Source: Nilaparvata lugens
Lineage: Eukaryota > Arthropoda > Insecta > Hemiptera > Delphacidae
Assembly: GCF_014356525.2 (NCBI RefSeq)
Contig: NC_052510.1
Coordinates: 56,341,845 to 56,405,844 of the forward strand
Length of the DNA stretch: 64,000 nucleotides
Reading direction: 5' to 3'
In this document: positions 43,814 to 56,139 of the stretch, piece after piece
Position numbering within the stretch: position 1 is the stretch's first letter
Layout of the letters: the number at the start of each line of letters is the position of its first letter
Program-made: the position numbers and the translations under genes
The notes under the pieces: model-generated
Told to the model about the DNA's origin: nothing
The model's input: the letters and a program-made list of their open reading frames with translations, nothing else
The model's database searches: none

Positions 43814-44157
43814 TAGTCATCTCCAATATTTAATAACATCTGCTCAATATTATAACGGCAATACACAACTGCCCTAGCGTCGGTATCTACTGATTGGATA
43901 GGAAGACTAGATATTGTCAATATATGCTATCAATTATTTAATATGGATAAATATCACCTTCCTCTTCAGCAATATTACTCAGAAATTGTCTACTGGTCAT
44001 TTCCAATATCGGGGACCAAGCTTCGCTCTGGAGTAAAAAAGCATGAAAAAATTATTACGAAAGAAGAAATTATAATAGCATTCATAAATAATGTTCTATC
44101 TAATCACAGTAAATTGAAATTAATTCCCAGAGGAATGCAAAAATTTCCCTCACAAAG

Positions 44158-44297
44158 GCCCAGTTTCACAAAAGCCGGTTGAGTTTTAATCCTGATTAAC
44201 TTCACGTGAACCAAATCAGAGAAGACCATTTCAAAAAGATGGATCTACTGGAATTAATCAGGATTGAAAATAACCCGGCTTTTTTGCAACCGGCACT
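44158..44297. repeat. Palindromic MITE, family GCCGGTTGCACAACAG (diverged)
   Basis: AGCCGGTTGAGTTTTAATCC and CCGGCTTTTTTGCAACCGG; AACCAAATCAGAGAAG is shared with 11935-12064. Confidence 0.8.
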
Positions 44298-44732
44298 AAG
44301 TACCTGATTGAATGATTACAAAAGTTCAACAGCTGGGTCATAATTTTGACACAGTCCCACACACATGAACTCGCTCACTCACTTCCATCACCAACAGACG
44401 ACGAAATAATCATTATCAGCTGTTTTTCCAAGGATGAATAATAATTATCCTTTTAATGTCCTCCAGCGAATTTTCCCAGAGATGAGACCTAGTGCAATCG
44501 AATCTTTATATTATAAACCTACTATGTTCTGAATTTCGTGAGAATCGTTAGAGCCGTTTTCGAGATCCGGTGAAATACAAACATAAAAACATCTAAACAT
44601 ATGAACATATAAACAGTATAATATACAGTTTAATAGTATAGGATTTATATTGCCACAATTTTTACTATTAATTTCACAACTTGCATCAATATTGCATAAC
44701 CATTTTATGGTAACATTGTTATTGAAAAAAAC
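44298..44732. other. No gene seen
   Basis: Contains AATTTCGTGAGAATCGTTAG and GCCGTTTTCGAGATCCG near 44530, typical of a dispersed repeat; no clear borders. Confidence 0.45.
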
Positions 44733-45445
44733 AAAAGATTGGTCTCCTAGTCAATGAAAATAAAACAAAATACATGAAAATATCAAGAAGTCAAGCGCGA
44801 AGGGTTCCACAGAATCTGAGGATCGATAATAGGTTGTTTGAGGGAGTGAAAAACTTCAGTTATCTGGGTGTGGAATTGAATAATCAGAATATGATGAGCA
44901 CCAGTATCAAACAAAGAATATTATCGGGAAATAGAGCATACTACAGCAACATGAAGCTTCTAAAGAACAGGCTCATCAGTAGAAGCAGCAAACTTAAGAT
45001 TTATGAAACCCTTATAAGACCTGTAGTTCCCTATGGCTCTGAATCATTGACTTTGACTAAGGAAGACCAACATAATTTAAGTGTATTTGAACGAAAGGTG
45101 CTTAGAAAAGTGTACGGTCCTGTTGAAGAAGGAGAACCAATGCTGAACTTGAACTATAATAAAAGGTCGTAGTATAGTACGCTTCATAAAGGCACAGAGG
45201 TTAAGATTATTCGGACATATTTACAGGATGGATGAAACCAGAATGCCAAAAATAGTGCTTAACGAGAAGCTTCACTCGAGAAGAAAACAAGGCAGACCAA
45301 GAATACAATGGGAAGATGAGATAAGGGATGATTTGATAAAGATGGGTTTTAGAGGATGGAGAGGATTTATAATGGATAGAAACGTTTGGAGGAATGTTGT
45401 GGAGGAGGCCAAAGCCCACAATGGGCTGTAGAGCTATAGTAAAAA
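44733..45445 (+). mobile_element. Non-LTR retrotransposon, 3' part of ORF2
   Basis: GLLVNENKTKYMKISRSQAR, FSYLGVELNNQNMMS, IRPVVPYGSESLTLTKEDQ, FERKVLRKVYGP, then after a frameshift near 45158 KAQRLRLFGHIYRMDETRMP, HSRRKQGRPRIQWEDEIRDD and AKAHNGL stop at 45431, followed by A9. 5'-truncated copy of the family at 8592-8985, with which it shares HSRRK.GRPRI.WEDE.RDDL. Confidence 0.92.
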
Positions 45446-45822
45446 AAAATTGTTATTGAAAGCAAAATGAAAAAGGAGAATTTTAATTATTTCATTCATA
45501 CAGTCACATTTTCACTACTTTATTCATTCATTCATTGATACAATAAGTACATAATTAAGAATTTTCAATTTTAATACAGTATATTCAGTCATTAGTGATG
45601 ATTTAGTAAAGTATTCTTATTTAATTTGGTTTTCAACTTTCCTAAATTCTAAATTTCTAGTTTATAAATAATTTGGACTCAAAATTGGAAAAAAAATCTA
45701 TTTTGGACAATTTCTATCTAAATTTGGGAAAGGAACAGTTTTGGGCTTCAAGCCTGTTGTTCCTCTCCCAATCATTCATAGTTGAGAATGATAGTGTATC
45801 TATCAATATTTAAATAAATGAA
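45446..45822 (+). repeat. Repeat family B and flank
   Basis: TTGGACAATTTCTATCTAAA, GGAACAGTTTTGGGCTTCAA, TTGTTCCTCTCCCAATCATT, ends in a TATTTAAATAAATGAATAA tail. GTGATGATTTAGT(G/A)AAGTATTC just before also occurs at 36468. Confidence 0.75.
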
Positions 45823-47498
45823 TAATCAAAATGATAGGGGAAGAAAAAATAAGGCATCCTTGTTCTATTCCTCTCCCAGATTTAGACACATGGTCCGAAA
45901 TAGGTCAAGTCTTGTAGTTCTTCACTTCACAGAATTTTCAGAATTTCTTATTAATCCACATGTTTTATTATATCCTTGCAGATCCATTAAAAACGCAAGA
46001 TAGACTCAGATAAAAATGTACAAAATTCACCTTTCACATTTCCTTTTTGATGATATTTCGAAGGAGATACGGAAAAAATTGAATACTGGTTTGTGCTACC
46101 GTGACTTGAAATGATGAGACGGTTGACCTTCAATATTGAGCCTGAGGGCCAGCGGTGTCTAGGCTATACTTAATCACTTATCAGTGAATTGTAGGCATTT
46201 ACTGGAACTCCTTATTCTGAATGAATTTTCATTCATAGAATGTGAGTAAAAAATTATTACCTCAACTCTAAACTAGAGTTTCTCAAACGGTCTCTTCTTT
46301 GAAAACTTTCAATCTGGTTTAAAAGAGGGTGAATAGTATTTTCGCACTGTATGACATAGTTTATGAACCATCATCACAGAACCGTCTTAGCATATTGAAA
46401 AAATTGAGAAGACTACTATTCAAAAAACTTAAATATTCCTGAATCAAATAAGAATAGTCTTATTCTATAGGGAAAACTAGAGAATAACCACTCGGTATTT
46501 GAACACTTTTATTGAGAAATCGATTTATTCACATTAAAAACAGGTATGAACAAAAATGATGAATGATTACAAAATGATAACTTCAGCTATCAATGAATTC
46601 TTTATAGTTCATCCAATAAAATTATGAATTCTAAATATATATATATGATAAATTTTCCCCCTTTCCTTCAAAACATTGATGTGTATAGATAGAAATTTAG
46701 AACATTTAAAAATACAATAAAAACCAATCCAACGACTAAACTTGAATTATCCTTATATTTTTTAAGATGATGGGAAATATGAAAACAATTGAATTTCCAG
46801 TCCTCAATAATTCACGAAAAAAAAATTCAATGAAGTTTATAGAATACTGAGTAGCCTACTATAGTATTGAAATATTTAGTCTATAACTTTTCAATTGGAA
46901 AGAATATTCAAATTCAAATTTATTTTGTCAAATTGAAAACAATACAATGAAGACTATGAATCATAAAAATAATAGACAAGCGAGAAATACAATATAATAA
47001 GATTCCAATAAACATAAACTCTTAAATTAAAAATAACTTGTTTTCTATCTGACAAAGCCAGCAAAACCTAGTTTGTGCGCTGGCATAGGTACATAGTAGT
47101 AAACTGATAAAGCTTGTAAGGGAAAATGTAAAACACTTTTATGTTAACAAAATGTTAGATAAATGTTAGAGAGAGAGAGAGAAGAAGAAGAAGAAGGAAG
47201 AGAAAGAAGGATGAAAAACGAAAGAAGAAAGTAAGGAGGGAAAGGAAAGAAAAGAAAAATTGAAAAGTTATTGTATAGGTACAGAAGTTTTCAATACAAC
47301 AAGATATTATTGAATTCACCCTGCAATTTTATCCAATCCTCTATTACTTGCAAAGTTGACTTTCAGATCCTGTTCATGAGAAAATTTTCCGGTATACAAT
47401 TGATTAATTTATGGCATATATGATCAAATTGCCTCCTACACACAGTTAGGTCCGTTCGTGGTACAGGAAAAATGGTAGGCGAACGAAAACTGTATTTT
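45823..47498. other. No gene seen; AT-rich with a GA-rich tract at 47168-47255
   Basis: No coding region with support. AAATTCAAATTTATTTTGTC at 46913 resembles a retroposon end. The purine tract GAGAGAGAGAGAAGAAGAAG is low complexity. Confidence 0.45.
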
Positions 47499-48011
47499 AC
47501 TTTCTTGCCTACTACCATAGGTAAGGAAAGTATTGCTTTCCAAAAAAAATTAAGGTACCCCAATTTCAAGTTTTCTAACGTTTCAAGGTCCCCTGAGTCC
47601 AAAAACATGATTTTTGGGTGGTGTTGGTCTGTGTGTGTGTGTGTGTGTGGTGTATGTGTGTATGTGTGTATGTGTGTATGTCTGTGAACACGATAACTCC
47701 ATTCCTAATTAACCGATTGACTTGAAATTTTAAAATTAAGGTCCTTAAACATGAGGACCCGACAATAAGAAATTCAATAAAATTCAATTCAAGATGGCGG
47801 AAAAAATGGCGGATAATTACTAAAAAACCATGTTTTTCACGATTTTCTCAAAAACGGCTCTAACGATTTTCTTCAAATTTATACCATGTATAGCTATTTA
47901 TAAGCCCTATCAACTGACATGAGTGCATTTATGGGAAAATGTCAGGAAGCTCTGTAATATTTTGAGAAAAAAGGCGGGATAAGACTAAAAATCAATGTTT
48001 TTCACGGTTTT
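47499..48011 (+). repeat. Repeat family A, diverged subfamily, cut by the gap
   Basis: ACTTTCTTGCCTACTACCAT, GGTAAGGAAAGTATTGCTTT, (GT)n at 47630-47690, TTCAAGATGGCGGAAAAAAT. It is clearly more diverged than the other copies (AACCGATTGACTTGAAATTT). Confidence 0.85.
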
Positions 48012-48111
48012 NNNNNNNNNNNNNNNNNNNNNNNNNNNNNNNNNNNNNNNNNNNNNNNNNNNNNNNNNNNNNNNNNNNNNNNNNNNNNNNNNNNNNNNNN
48101 NNNNNNNNNNN
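48012..48111. other. Assembly gap, 100 N
   Basis: Exactly 100 N, between repeat A and a GA-rich tract. Confidence 1.
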
Positions 48112-48204
48112 TTATTTAATTTATCGTTGAAAGTAATGTACCGAGATAAAACAAATTGTTAGTACGAAGTTTACTGCCGCGCAGAAAGGAATATTAATGA
48201 GGCA

Positions 48205-48412
48205 TGCTGGAAAGAGAGAGAGTGACAGTGAGAGAGAAAGGAAGAGAGTGAGTGAGAAAGAGAGAAAAAATATAGTGTGTGAGGGAGGTGGAGAGAAAGA
48301 AAAAAGAAGATAGAGAGAGAGTGTGTGAGAGAGAGAGGGTAGAAAAAAGGAAGAGAGAGAAAAATTGAGTAAGAGAGGAAGAGAGAAAGAGCGAGAGGAA
48401 GGAGGAAGAAAA
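48205..48412. repeat. GA-rich (purine) tract
   Basis: About 200 bases of imperfect (GA)n, (GAGT) and GAAA, ending GGAGGAAG. A long Ser/Leu/Phe-rich minus-strand frame over it is a composition artefact. Confidence 0.95.
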
Positions 48413-48740
48413 ATGTTTGGGAAGGAAAGGGGTTGGAGTAGCATCAGTGCTATGGTGGCAAATTCCAACTCCAATTATTATTTAATATTGCGCTCTATTC
48501 AGAACAGTTTTTGAAGAATGCGATGTTGGTCAACTCTCCAAATTCTTCCTCTCTAATGATTTGCAAGAAAATTGTATCCTACATAAATATAATAAACTTC
48601 CAACTCCAGTTTCCAGAACAAAGTCTCCGTATTCTAAATTGGAAAGTAGTTTTATTTGTTGAGGCAGCGCATTTGAAAAAAATTATGGATTCTTTTAGTA
48701 AGTTTGTAGGGATTCTGTAGTATTTATAACTGATTGTAAC
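48413..48740. other. No gene seen
   Basis: AT-rich; a 69-codon frame at 48511 shows no recognisable features. Confidence 0.4.
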
Positions 48741-49442
48741 TACTAGTTCTGTGAATAGTAGACCTCACGCAGTTTTCTCATCCACAAGTATCTGATGTCA
48801 TCTGTTTGAAATGTTAACAAACTCAATTCACGTTTGAATTTGTATTCCATATGATATAATTCATCCAGTTCCGTGATAATCTTTCCATCTGATGAAAATT
48901 GATTTTTCACAATCAACAATATTATAATTTCTCCAGCATTATTTGGTTCATTTGATTATTTTTAATCACCTATAAAATTAGTTTTTTTCAAATGTGAGAA
49001 TATTGATACTGATGGGCACGCATAATAATAACATGACTGCAAAACAAAATATTGAAACCAAAAACCTTAAAGATGCATAACTCTTTAAGGTCTTTGATTG
49101 AAACTATGAACCTCATAGGAATAGACACTGCTTCTCAAGAGCATCTGTGTAATCCACTTATCAGCTGATTGATTGTGAATAATTTCATAGTCTGATTAAT
49201 CCTATCTTCAGAGTAGATGGTATAAAGTGATATCAGAGTATGTAGGAATTCCTTTACTTCTCATATCAGCTTAAAATGCAAAATTTCAAAGAATCATGTG
49301 TATACATCTACGCGTAGTTGAAAAAGGAATATTCCTGCGAAATCTCATAGAATTCTATCAACGCGTTTGGCCGTAATTGCGTTACATACAGACACACAAA
49401 AGAAAATCCGAGTTAAAACATAGACCTCACAACGTTCGGTCA
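48741..49442 (-). repeat. Repeat family C, minus strand
   Basis: ACTAGTTCTGTGAATAGTAG, ACCTCACGCAG at the left is the reverse of the usual 3' end; ACCTCACAACGTTCGGTCAA at the right is the reverse of the 5' end; GCGTTTGGCCGTAATTGCG replaces the usual GCATTTACGGCGAAACG. Confidence 0.8.
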
Positions 49443-49997
49443 AAAATGAGAATAGAAGTTTATTTACATGTTTCAATATTAGTTTACCTCTAGCAGGTGC
49501 AAAACGAATCAGAGGAGTGGTGTATTTTAGTTTCGATCTACTCCACTAATAAGCTGTTCATGATGAGAAACTATTTCAAATAATGTAATCCTGTTGAAGG
49601 AAAATCGGAATGTAACCGTTCATACCCATGCTCTGCAACGTGTTTGTGGCTCAAATTGTTAATCGTTATTGTTAATTATAATTATTAGTTGTTAATTGTA
49701 ATATTATTAATCGTTAATTGTTAATTTTAACACATTGGCTCAATGTGTTAATCGCGGCTCACATTGAAAGCTGAATATCGATCGACCTTACCGTTCTCTT
49801 CGTTTCCTTAACAGATCAAGATGTTTAATTGCAATTAATCGTTGGTAATAGATCCAGAATAAGTAATTGAATGAATATATGAAATAGCAACAACTTGGAT
49901 TCTCGTTCAGATGGTTACAAGTATTGTAGAGAGATCAATAAAAAACAATTTCACATCCGAAAAATGGGAAACATTTGAATTTAAGTAATAATGATCA
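49443..49997. other. No gene seen; GTTAAT-rich stretch at 49655-49740
   Basis: TTAATCGTTATTGTTAATTA and similar units are repeated several times; low complexity. Confidence 0.5.
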
Positions 49998-50160
49998 CCG
50001 GTTCTTACACCATTATCAATCTCTGGTAAACTAGAACTGAAGTAGAGAGCAGCAGTATTTATAGACTATCAACGGACGAGCGCAGTTATTGGTGGAAGCC
50101 GTGACCTATCAAGGTGAACGTCTGCCATTGGCCTAGACAAGCCCCTTCCCAATTGGCGGT
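49998..50160 (-). promoter_or_regulatory. Candidate core promoter, minus strand
   Basis: On the minus strand: three CCAAT boxes (plus-strand ATTGG at 50088, 50127 and 50152), then TATAAATA (50056-50063) and, about 25 bases on, TTCAGTT (50034-50040), the arthropod initiator motif. Order and spacing suit a Pol II promoter running left. No gene was recognised downstream, and part of a fold-back repeat (ACACCATTATCAATCTCTGG) overlaps the start. Confidence 0.3.
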
Positions 50161-51290
50161 TCATACAAACATGGAGAAATGGAGACTTATACAGCGAACA
50201 CAGCAATGGAAAATTAATGGATAGTTACATGTAACGATATAAGTATATGGAATCAATAGGAAATGTTACAAAAACATGAAAAAACAATGGAATCAGGAAA
50301 TACCGTAAAAATTCAAGATAAAGCAATATTGGTGGTTTTATATTGTTGGTTGAGATAAATCTGATCGTTCAAACTCAACTTTCTCGAAGGATTATTATCC
50401 TTTGTTATTCCAGTTGTTTCTGTTACTCTAGTGATGTTTTTTCAATTATATGCAAAACATTGAACTTTGAATAAGTATTCCTTGATTATTACTGTTAGGA
50501 AAATCGTGTTTGGGTAATCAATTTCTCTATAGTTACTCCAAGTTACAATAAACTTAGTTAACAGTTAACTTAGTGCAACTAACTTACAGAGCAAAGTAAC
50601 TCATGAACTAGAACAAATACAATATTCTCTTATTCAAATAAATTGAAAATTTATCAGTGTCGAAATGTGCTGTTCAAAACTTTGCTGAAAGATTACACTC
50701 CGACTAATGACAAACTCTGAATTAAAAATTTAATTCATTTGTTTGACTTTCAACTCAGAATACAAAATTATTGACCTAGAATGAGATGCTCATGTGTCGA
50801 CTTCAGAGTTCAAATGGAAATAAACTTTGTCACAGATATGGTAACATTAAAATATATCATTATTAAAGAACGAAAATAAAAGAATCTGTCAAATGCACAA
50901 TCACGTCATGTTGAAAACGTTTTTGGTTCACTGGGCCACTATATTATATTTATATTATATATATGGAAGTTCTTCAACAGAAAGACTGAAGGGAATGTTT
51001 AATCGAAAGTAACCCTCATCAGTCTAGTGTTAACAGAAAACATGCAACAAATATCATCACAGATTTAAAATAGAATATCGAGAATGTCGTACACAAATAT
51101 AATTTCTCATCAATAAAAATCCTAAATGCTTCAGGATTCAACAAATCTGTATTTTGCAATAAATTATGACATCTCTATTGAGAATTGAAACAATGTTAGA
51201 TCGAAGAAATATCCACGACCACGTCAACCAACTTACTTCTCTTTTTGTGTAGTTGAAGTTGATATTGTGGTGATTATTCATATTGAATGA
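50161..51290. other. No gene seen
   Basis: AT-rich DNA; no supported feature. Confidence 0.45.
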
Positions 51291-51298
51291 GAAAGATT

Positions 51299-51301
<3 letters not shown>

Positions 51302-51345
<44 letters not shown>

Positions 51346-51587
51346 TAATATCGAGTGACCTGGCTGGCTCAGGTCTGGTGTCAGAGTTTTCAGGTCGCAA
51401 CTGATTGATTTCAGGGCCTCTGACATGACCTAACGACTGCTTTTTAGGCAGCCGGGACCGACGGCTTAACGTGTCCATCCGAAACACGGGAGTGGCCCGA
51501 GATAAATATCTGCCCGGGCCGGGAATTGAACTTGGGCCTCTGAATCATAAAGCCAGCATCTGATCCACTCGACTACGGCCACTATGT
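51302..51587 (-). mobile_element. tRNA-derived SINE, family 1, minus strand, full length with 10-bp target duplication
   Basis: On the minus strand: GTGGCCGTAGTCGAGTGGAT, CAGATGCTGG (A box), AAGTTCAATTCCCGG (B box), core CCCGGCTGCCTAAAAAGCAG, GACCTGAGCCAGCCAGGTCA, tail (ATT)n of 14 units. AAAGATTTAT lies at 51292-51301 and 51588-51597. Its head extends farther 5' than the copy at 18404. Confidence 0.96.
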
Positions 51588-51786
51588 AAAGATTTATTGG
51601 TACTTAGAGAGACCGGATTCGGTTATTACACCATTGTCAATCTCTGATAAACTTTCTAAACTGATAAATCAGTTTTATTACACCATTGTCAATCTCTGAT
51701 AAACTTTTTAACCTGATAAATCAGTTTATCAGAGATTGACAATGGTGTAATAACCGAAACCGTTCTTTCTAAGTATCAATAAATCT
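51588..51786. repeat. Fold-back element, about 200 bp, with the SINE at its edge
   Basis: AGATTTATTGGTACTTAGAG and TTTCTAAGTATCAATAAATCT are inverted; CGGTTATTACACCATTGTCA and TGACAATGGTGTAATAACCG are exact. ACACCATTGTCAATCTCTGA is also directly repeated inside. Confidence 0.88.
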
Positions 51787-52468
51787 GTGGTTTTTGACAA
51801 TTTCTTAGTCTTTTTCATTCAAATTACTTCTCATCATCTAAGAATCGGCTCGGACATAACAGAATCATCCCAACCTTTCGCAAAGCCATCTTATTGCAGA
51901 TTTGAGCATATGAAAAGCTGATCAACCAACCATTAAATTGCACAAGGAAGCAATGATTGTGACGAGCACCAAAGTGGATAACCCGATAATGAGCCGAGTT
52001 TATCAGTAAATGGAGTAGGTACATCAACATTCAAACTGGGGGCCAGGATTTGGTGGCCTTGAGAGGAAGGGATAGGAAGCTTAATTAAGGTGGCACTGAT
52101 GAGTGAGAGAGAGTGCGTGAGAGGGGAAAGGGTGAGAAAAGGAGGGAGGATTGACCAGGAAGGGCACAAGTTGAGGGTCTTTGTCCCGTTTGTTAGCAAA
52201 ACTAGACTAATCAATTCTGAAGTGATAGGGGTACTGGTGGAATTTGGGTATTTCACCCAAACCCTTCCTAAAGCACTTGGCGTTTTGCATTCAGAATAAA
52301 CTTTGTTCGGCAAGAAGTGTCTGGAAGCAACATGTAGCAAAACAGACTTATTGGGATGACGTCATGAATATCAAGAAGGAAGGCTTATGAACAGAAGGAG
52401 CAGCAAAGATTTTTTGTGTGAAAGTTTTGGTAGACGCGTTGGGAGTCGCTAATGAACCTCTAGCAGTC
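51787..52468. other. No gene supported
   Basis: A 135-codon minus-strand frame (51933-52340) is Ser/Leu/Pro-rich and not recognised. TGACGTCA, a CRE-type palindrome, occurs at 52357. Confidence 0.35.
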
Positions 52469-53000
52469 TATAGTGAGGTCCACGTTATAATGACAGTGTT
52501 TGATAAGCAATGGTATTGCTATCCTTGTCTATCATTCAACAAAGCAGATAGCGCTTTCTCTTTCTTGCTTTGCTCTGTTGCCAGATCGTCTTTTAACAAT
52601 ATGAAAATAATAATAAATTAACAAAATATTCTATCTTAATCATTAAAATTCATTATGGGGAGATAGAATAGCTGCTCACTAGCGGGAGAGTGGTTGGAGG
52701 AGTGAGGAAGCATTGGATAGGGCTTTGTGGAGAGGCAGACTAAGAGAAAGGAATGCCGACCCCATTTAAATGGGATAAGACACGGCCAAAGAAAATTAAA
52801 ATTTATTATGGATTTATTGAAAAATATAATTTCTTGCTCAATAGTATATAATTGATTATTTAAAACGAGAATGAACAGTTAATATTACATCAATAAACCT
52901 GTATCAGCTACAATCTATGGGAGGCATTGACAAGACAGAGGATCAGCAACGTTGTTCTGCTATCTTTCTCCACTGCCATTATAACGTGGGCCGCACAATA
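52469..53000. repeat. TATAGTGAGG-family element, rearranged
   Basis: TATAGTGAGGTCCACGTTAT at the left and CCATTATAACGTGGGCCGCA (diverged) at the right; the interior is inverted relative to 15398 and 42653 (GCTTTGCTCTGTTGCCAGAT at 52567; GAGAATGAACAGTTAATATT at 52867), interrupted at 52655-52795 by unrelated DNA. Confidence 0.8.
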
Positions 53001-53429
53001 GCGAATCATACATCCAATCAATGTGTATGGTTCATCAAGCTTCACTTTTGAATGATTCGTAGATTTTTCTGATCGATAATAGTTCACAATTTTCAAACTA
53101 TCAACTGTAACTATTCTGAACTAAAAGAAAATGAAAAATAAGTTCCAATTTATCAATAAGAGTGAACAGAAATCAGGAGTTTTGTATTGATTTCTCCTAA
53201 GAATCTAGTGCTGTCTACTAACGGTTGAACGAGCATTCACATACACAGTCGACTTAAATTGTTTTGTAAGCTGTGATCACAGAGAAACGCTTCAGGCAAA
53301 ATGTTTTGAGGTTAGGTTTTTTATTTTCGATTTATGGTATTCAGTTTTCTTCGCTTCTCTATTTGAGGTTAAATTATTTTTCCATCTTTATAAATTGTGA
53401 TTTTCTAGTGGCTCATTTATTGTCATTGT
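53001..53429. other. No gene seen
   Basis: AT-rich DNA; nothing supported. Confidence 0.45.
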
Positions 53430-53645
53430 TTGTTTAGTTTACGACAAAAGCCTCTCAATGAGCCTCAAAAGCCTCGTGTTGAAGACATGCATGACGAGCA
53501 TGTGTGCATGCATGATAGCCTACTTCTCCATATAATCCATATGAGATATGTGTTGTGTGTTTGTGGCAAAATAAGTAGATTTCAAATCTTTTGTGTGCAA
53601 CATGCATGTTTATGTTCTACTGTTAGTGGCCAGCCCAAAGCTGAC
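53430..53645. repeat. Fold-back element related to 10021-10246
   Basis: GAAGACATGCATGACGAGCA and GCAACATGCATGTTTATGTT with GTTAGTGGCCAGCC at the right, as GTTAGTGGTCAGCC at 10230. Confidence 0.6.
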
Positions 53646-54050
53646 CAAGGAATTAATTCGTGACTAACCAAAACGCTCATGTGACTTGGATTTTTTATGA
53701 AGAGCTTGAAGGATATTATTTTTTACACTATTATTCTTCTTCTTCTTCTATATGCCGGCTCCGCGACGGAGTTTGGCGATCATAAATGCAATTTGGATTC
53801 TATTGACTGCAGCTCGGAACAGAGAAACCACTCTCTCAGGTTATTTAACCAGGATATTTTCCTTCTTCCAGGCCGGCTACAATTATTAGGCTACTATATA
53901 ACAGAATTTATTGGGCATGATATTCAAATAGAGGGTTTACCTTTCTCCTCATTATTAAGTGAGCTTTAAAAGTTGAGTATGACAATGAATTGGTCTGCTT
54001 TATTTTATTTTGAGGATTGGAGTGATTTGGATATTTTGGAGAATAAAATT
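53646..54050. other. No gene supported
   Basis: A 90-codon frame at 53697 begins with a hydrophobic stretch (IIFYTIILLLLLYAGSA), but that stretch comes from ATTATT and (CTT)n low complexity, and GCCGGCTCCGCGACGGAGTT after it looks like a dispersed repeat. Confidence 0.4.
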
Positions 54051-54545
54051 ACTACGATCTAATAGTTATATTTTGCGGACAAATTATTTTTCAAGATTTC
54101 GCTTGGCTTAATAGATGAGTTCAAAGTATTCCAGTAGGCTATACTTCGAAACGTATCTCTCCAATAGAAAACAATTTCAAATATGTATATTAATATAATA
54201 GATTGTAAATTGAGTGTGTAATTGGGAGAATTTTGAAGTGACAGTCATAACCTATCTACATTTTGACTGTTGTATAAATTAGAATTGGAACCGTTTTTGG
54301 CGTAAGTTAGCCTGTGGTACTTTTCTGTAAGTTGTATAATTCAGAATGATTGAATAAATAAATAAATTAATATCAATTATGGTTTGGATATTTTTCAATA
54401 ATTTGCAGATTGAAATGAATACGATCTAATAGTGATGTTTAGCGGACGAATTTTCAAGGTATTGCTTGGCTTAATAGATGAGTTCAAATTATTCCAGTAT
54501 GCAATACTTCGAAACGTATCTTTTCATTAGAAAACAATTAGAATC
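54051..54545. repeat. Direct duplication, about 125 bp, spacing about 367 bp
   Basis: ACGATCTAATAGT, GCTTGGCTTAATAGATGAGT and TACTTCGAAACGTATCT are shared by about 54055-54180 and 54420-54545. A retroposon tail (AGCCTGTGGTACTTTTCTGT, AATAAATAAATAAA) lies between, at 54307-54372. Confidence 0.8.
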
Positions 54546-55970
54546 TCAATCTGAAAAGTTCAGTCTTGATTGCGTGAATAAAGAAAAAGTGAAATATAAT
54601 TCCGAACTTAAAACTTTTGAGTCTTGATTGTGTGAATGAAGAAAAAGTTCAGAATACTAGAATGTTCACTTGCTAGTTTTCGTCGAAACCTCGATCTTTT
54701 TGAAATGAGCGTTTGGCCGAAATATCAGGGCTATAAATAACATATTAAACCATTGGAGCCTCAGGATTTCATCGATCCTTATCTTTATCGGGTTTATTTT
54801 GGGTCATCTTTTCTCTCCATCCGGGTATATTCGGCCATTCAGATGATTAACTATCATTCCTTCCTAGGAGTACGCTATCAAGGATTTCGGCAACAATACA
54901 GAGACCTGCAATTTCCACAAGATCAGTATCAATTGAACTCATCATTACACTTATTCTCCAATTAATTGGTAATTATATGGTGAGGTTTCTCTTGATTTCA
55001 ATTTTTAAATGGTTTAACAAGAAAAAGAGAGCTTGAGACTTTCAAATATGAACTTTGAAATCCCCCTTTTTCAGTAATTATTGGAATTATGATTGAAATT
55101 CAAGTTCCAAGTGAAATTAAATCCATGAAATGGGGTTCCTTGCAATGCCTATCTATACAACCCGTAGTACAGTAATACTGTCTCCACTATGAAAACCGTC
55201 CTGGTAAACAATCTTTGTAGTGGCATTTGGAGTACCATGACTCCCAGTAATCATTCACTAATTTTAGAGAAAAAATAATGCTATTTTTTTCTATGCTAAT
55301 ATCCTCTCGCACTCATCCACTCTCCTTCCATATTCTATCTTTGTTCAACAGGTGTTGTCGAGCCAAGCAATACATTCATCGTAGATTCATTTGAATAGTG
55401 GTCCGTTTTCATTTCTTGTCTGATACCTGCAATTGTTTTGTTATTCTCGGTTCGTGGGCATAGAGGGGGATGTAATGCTGTTCAGATAACTGATAAGAAC
55501 TATTATTTCAAATAACTTCACATTTATTAAGTTTGTAGAATGAATATTGATGTTATGGAACTTTTCCATAATTGAAGACACTTGAGATATTGTCTCAATA
55601 AAGTGTTGTTTTTTTGACAATATCTCAAGTCTATTCAATCACTTCACATTGGATAACATAAATTAATAATACTCACAATCACTGAGCATGCATATACATC
55701 AGAAAGTCAAATGTAATTTTATCAACGACCACTGAATTCAAAATACATACATTATTCAGAAAATGCCACATTTGAAATCAAAACCAAGATGGCATTCATG
55801 AACTTGCACCCCTAGGCATACACTTTAATAATGGTACAGGATACAGATACAGGCTCCAATATTCAAAGGCTCAATTAATGCCTAACCTCTGCAGGCATAG
55901 GCCTATATCACACGTCATACCATGGAAGCATACATTGCATCTTCATTTATCTTCAACAAGCTGCACAAAT
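54546..55970. other. No gene supported
   Basis: AT-rich DNA. A 70-codon frame at 54753 (MEPQDFIDPYLYRVYFGSS) is not recognised. GACAATATCTCAAGTC / GACACTTGAGATATTGTC form an inverted pair at 55575-55632. Confidence 0.4.
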
Positions 55971-55974
55971 AATA

Positions 55975-56125
55975 ATTCCCCGGCTGACAAATAATTTTTG
56001 AATAGTAGCGCTCATCGAATTTTCATCTAGCTGTTTAACCTGTTGTCAATATTCGTAGTAGCAGAAGTCATCGGAGTAAATTACAGCATTTAATTTGGAT
56101 TTTCGTTCAATAATAATTATCTTCA
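55975..56125 (+). repeat. Diverged single arm of the 25383 SINE family
   Basis: CCCCGGCTGACAAATAATTT, TTGAATAGTAGCGCTCATCG, TTTCATCTAGCTGTTTAACC, GTAGTAGCAGAAGTCATCGG and GGATTTTCGTTCAATAATAA match the right arm at 25612-25766. Confidence 0.8.
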
Positions 56126-56139
56126 ACAAGCATTATGTC

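Noticed and set aside
48121..48474. 117-codon minus-strand frame rich in Ser, Leu and Phe
   Set aside because: It is the translation of a GA-rich low-complexity tract.
52356..52366. CRE site TGACGTCA as a regulatory element
   Set aside because: An 8-bp match is expected by chance in 64 kb and no promoter is next to it.
53697..53969. 90-codon frame with a signal-peptide-like start
   Set aside because: The hydrophobic core comes from ATTATT and (CTT)n, and the following GGCTCCGCGACGGAG looks like a dispersed repeat; no donor or downstream exon fits.
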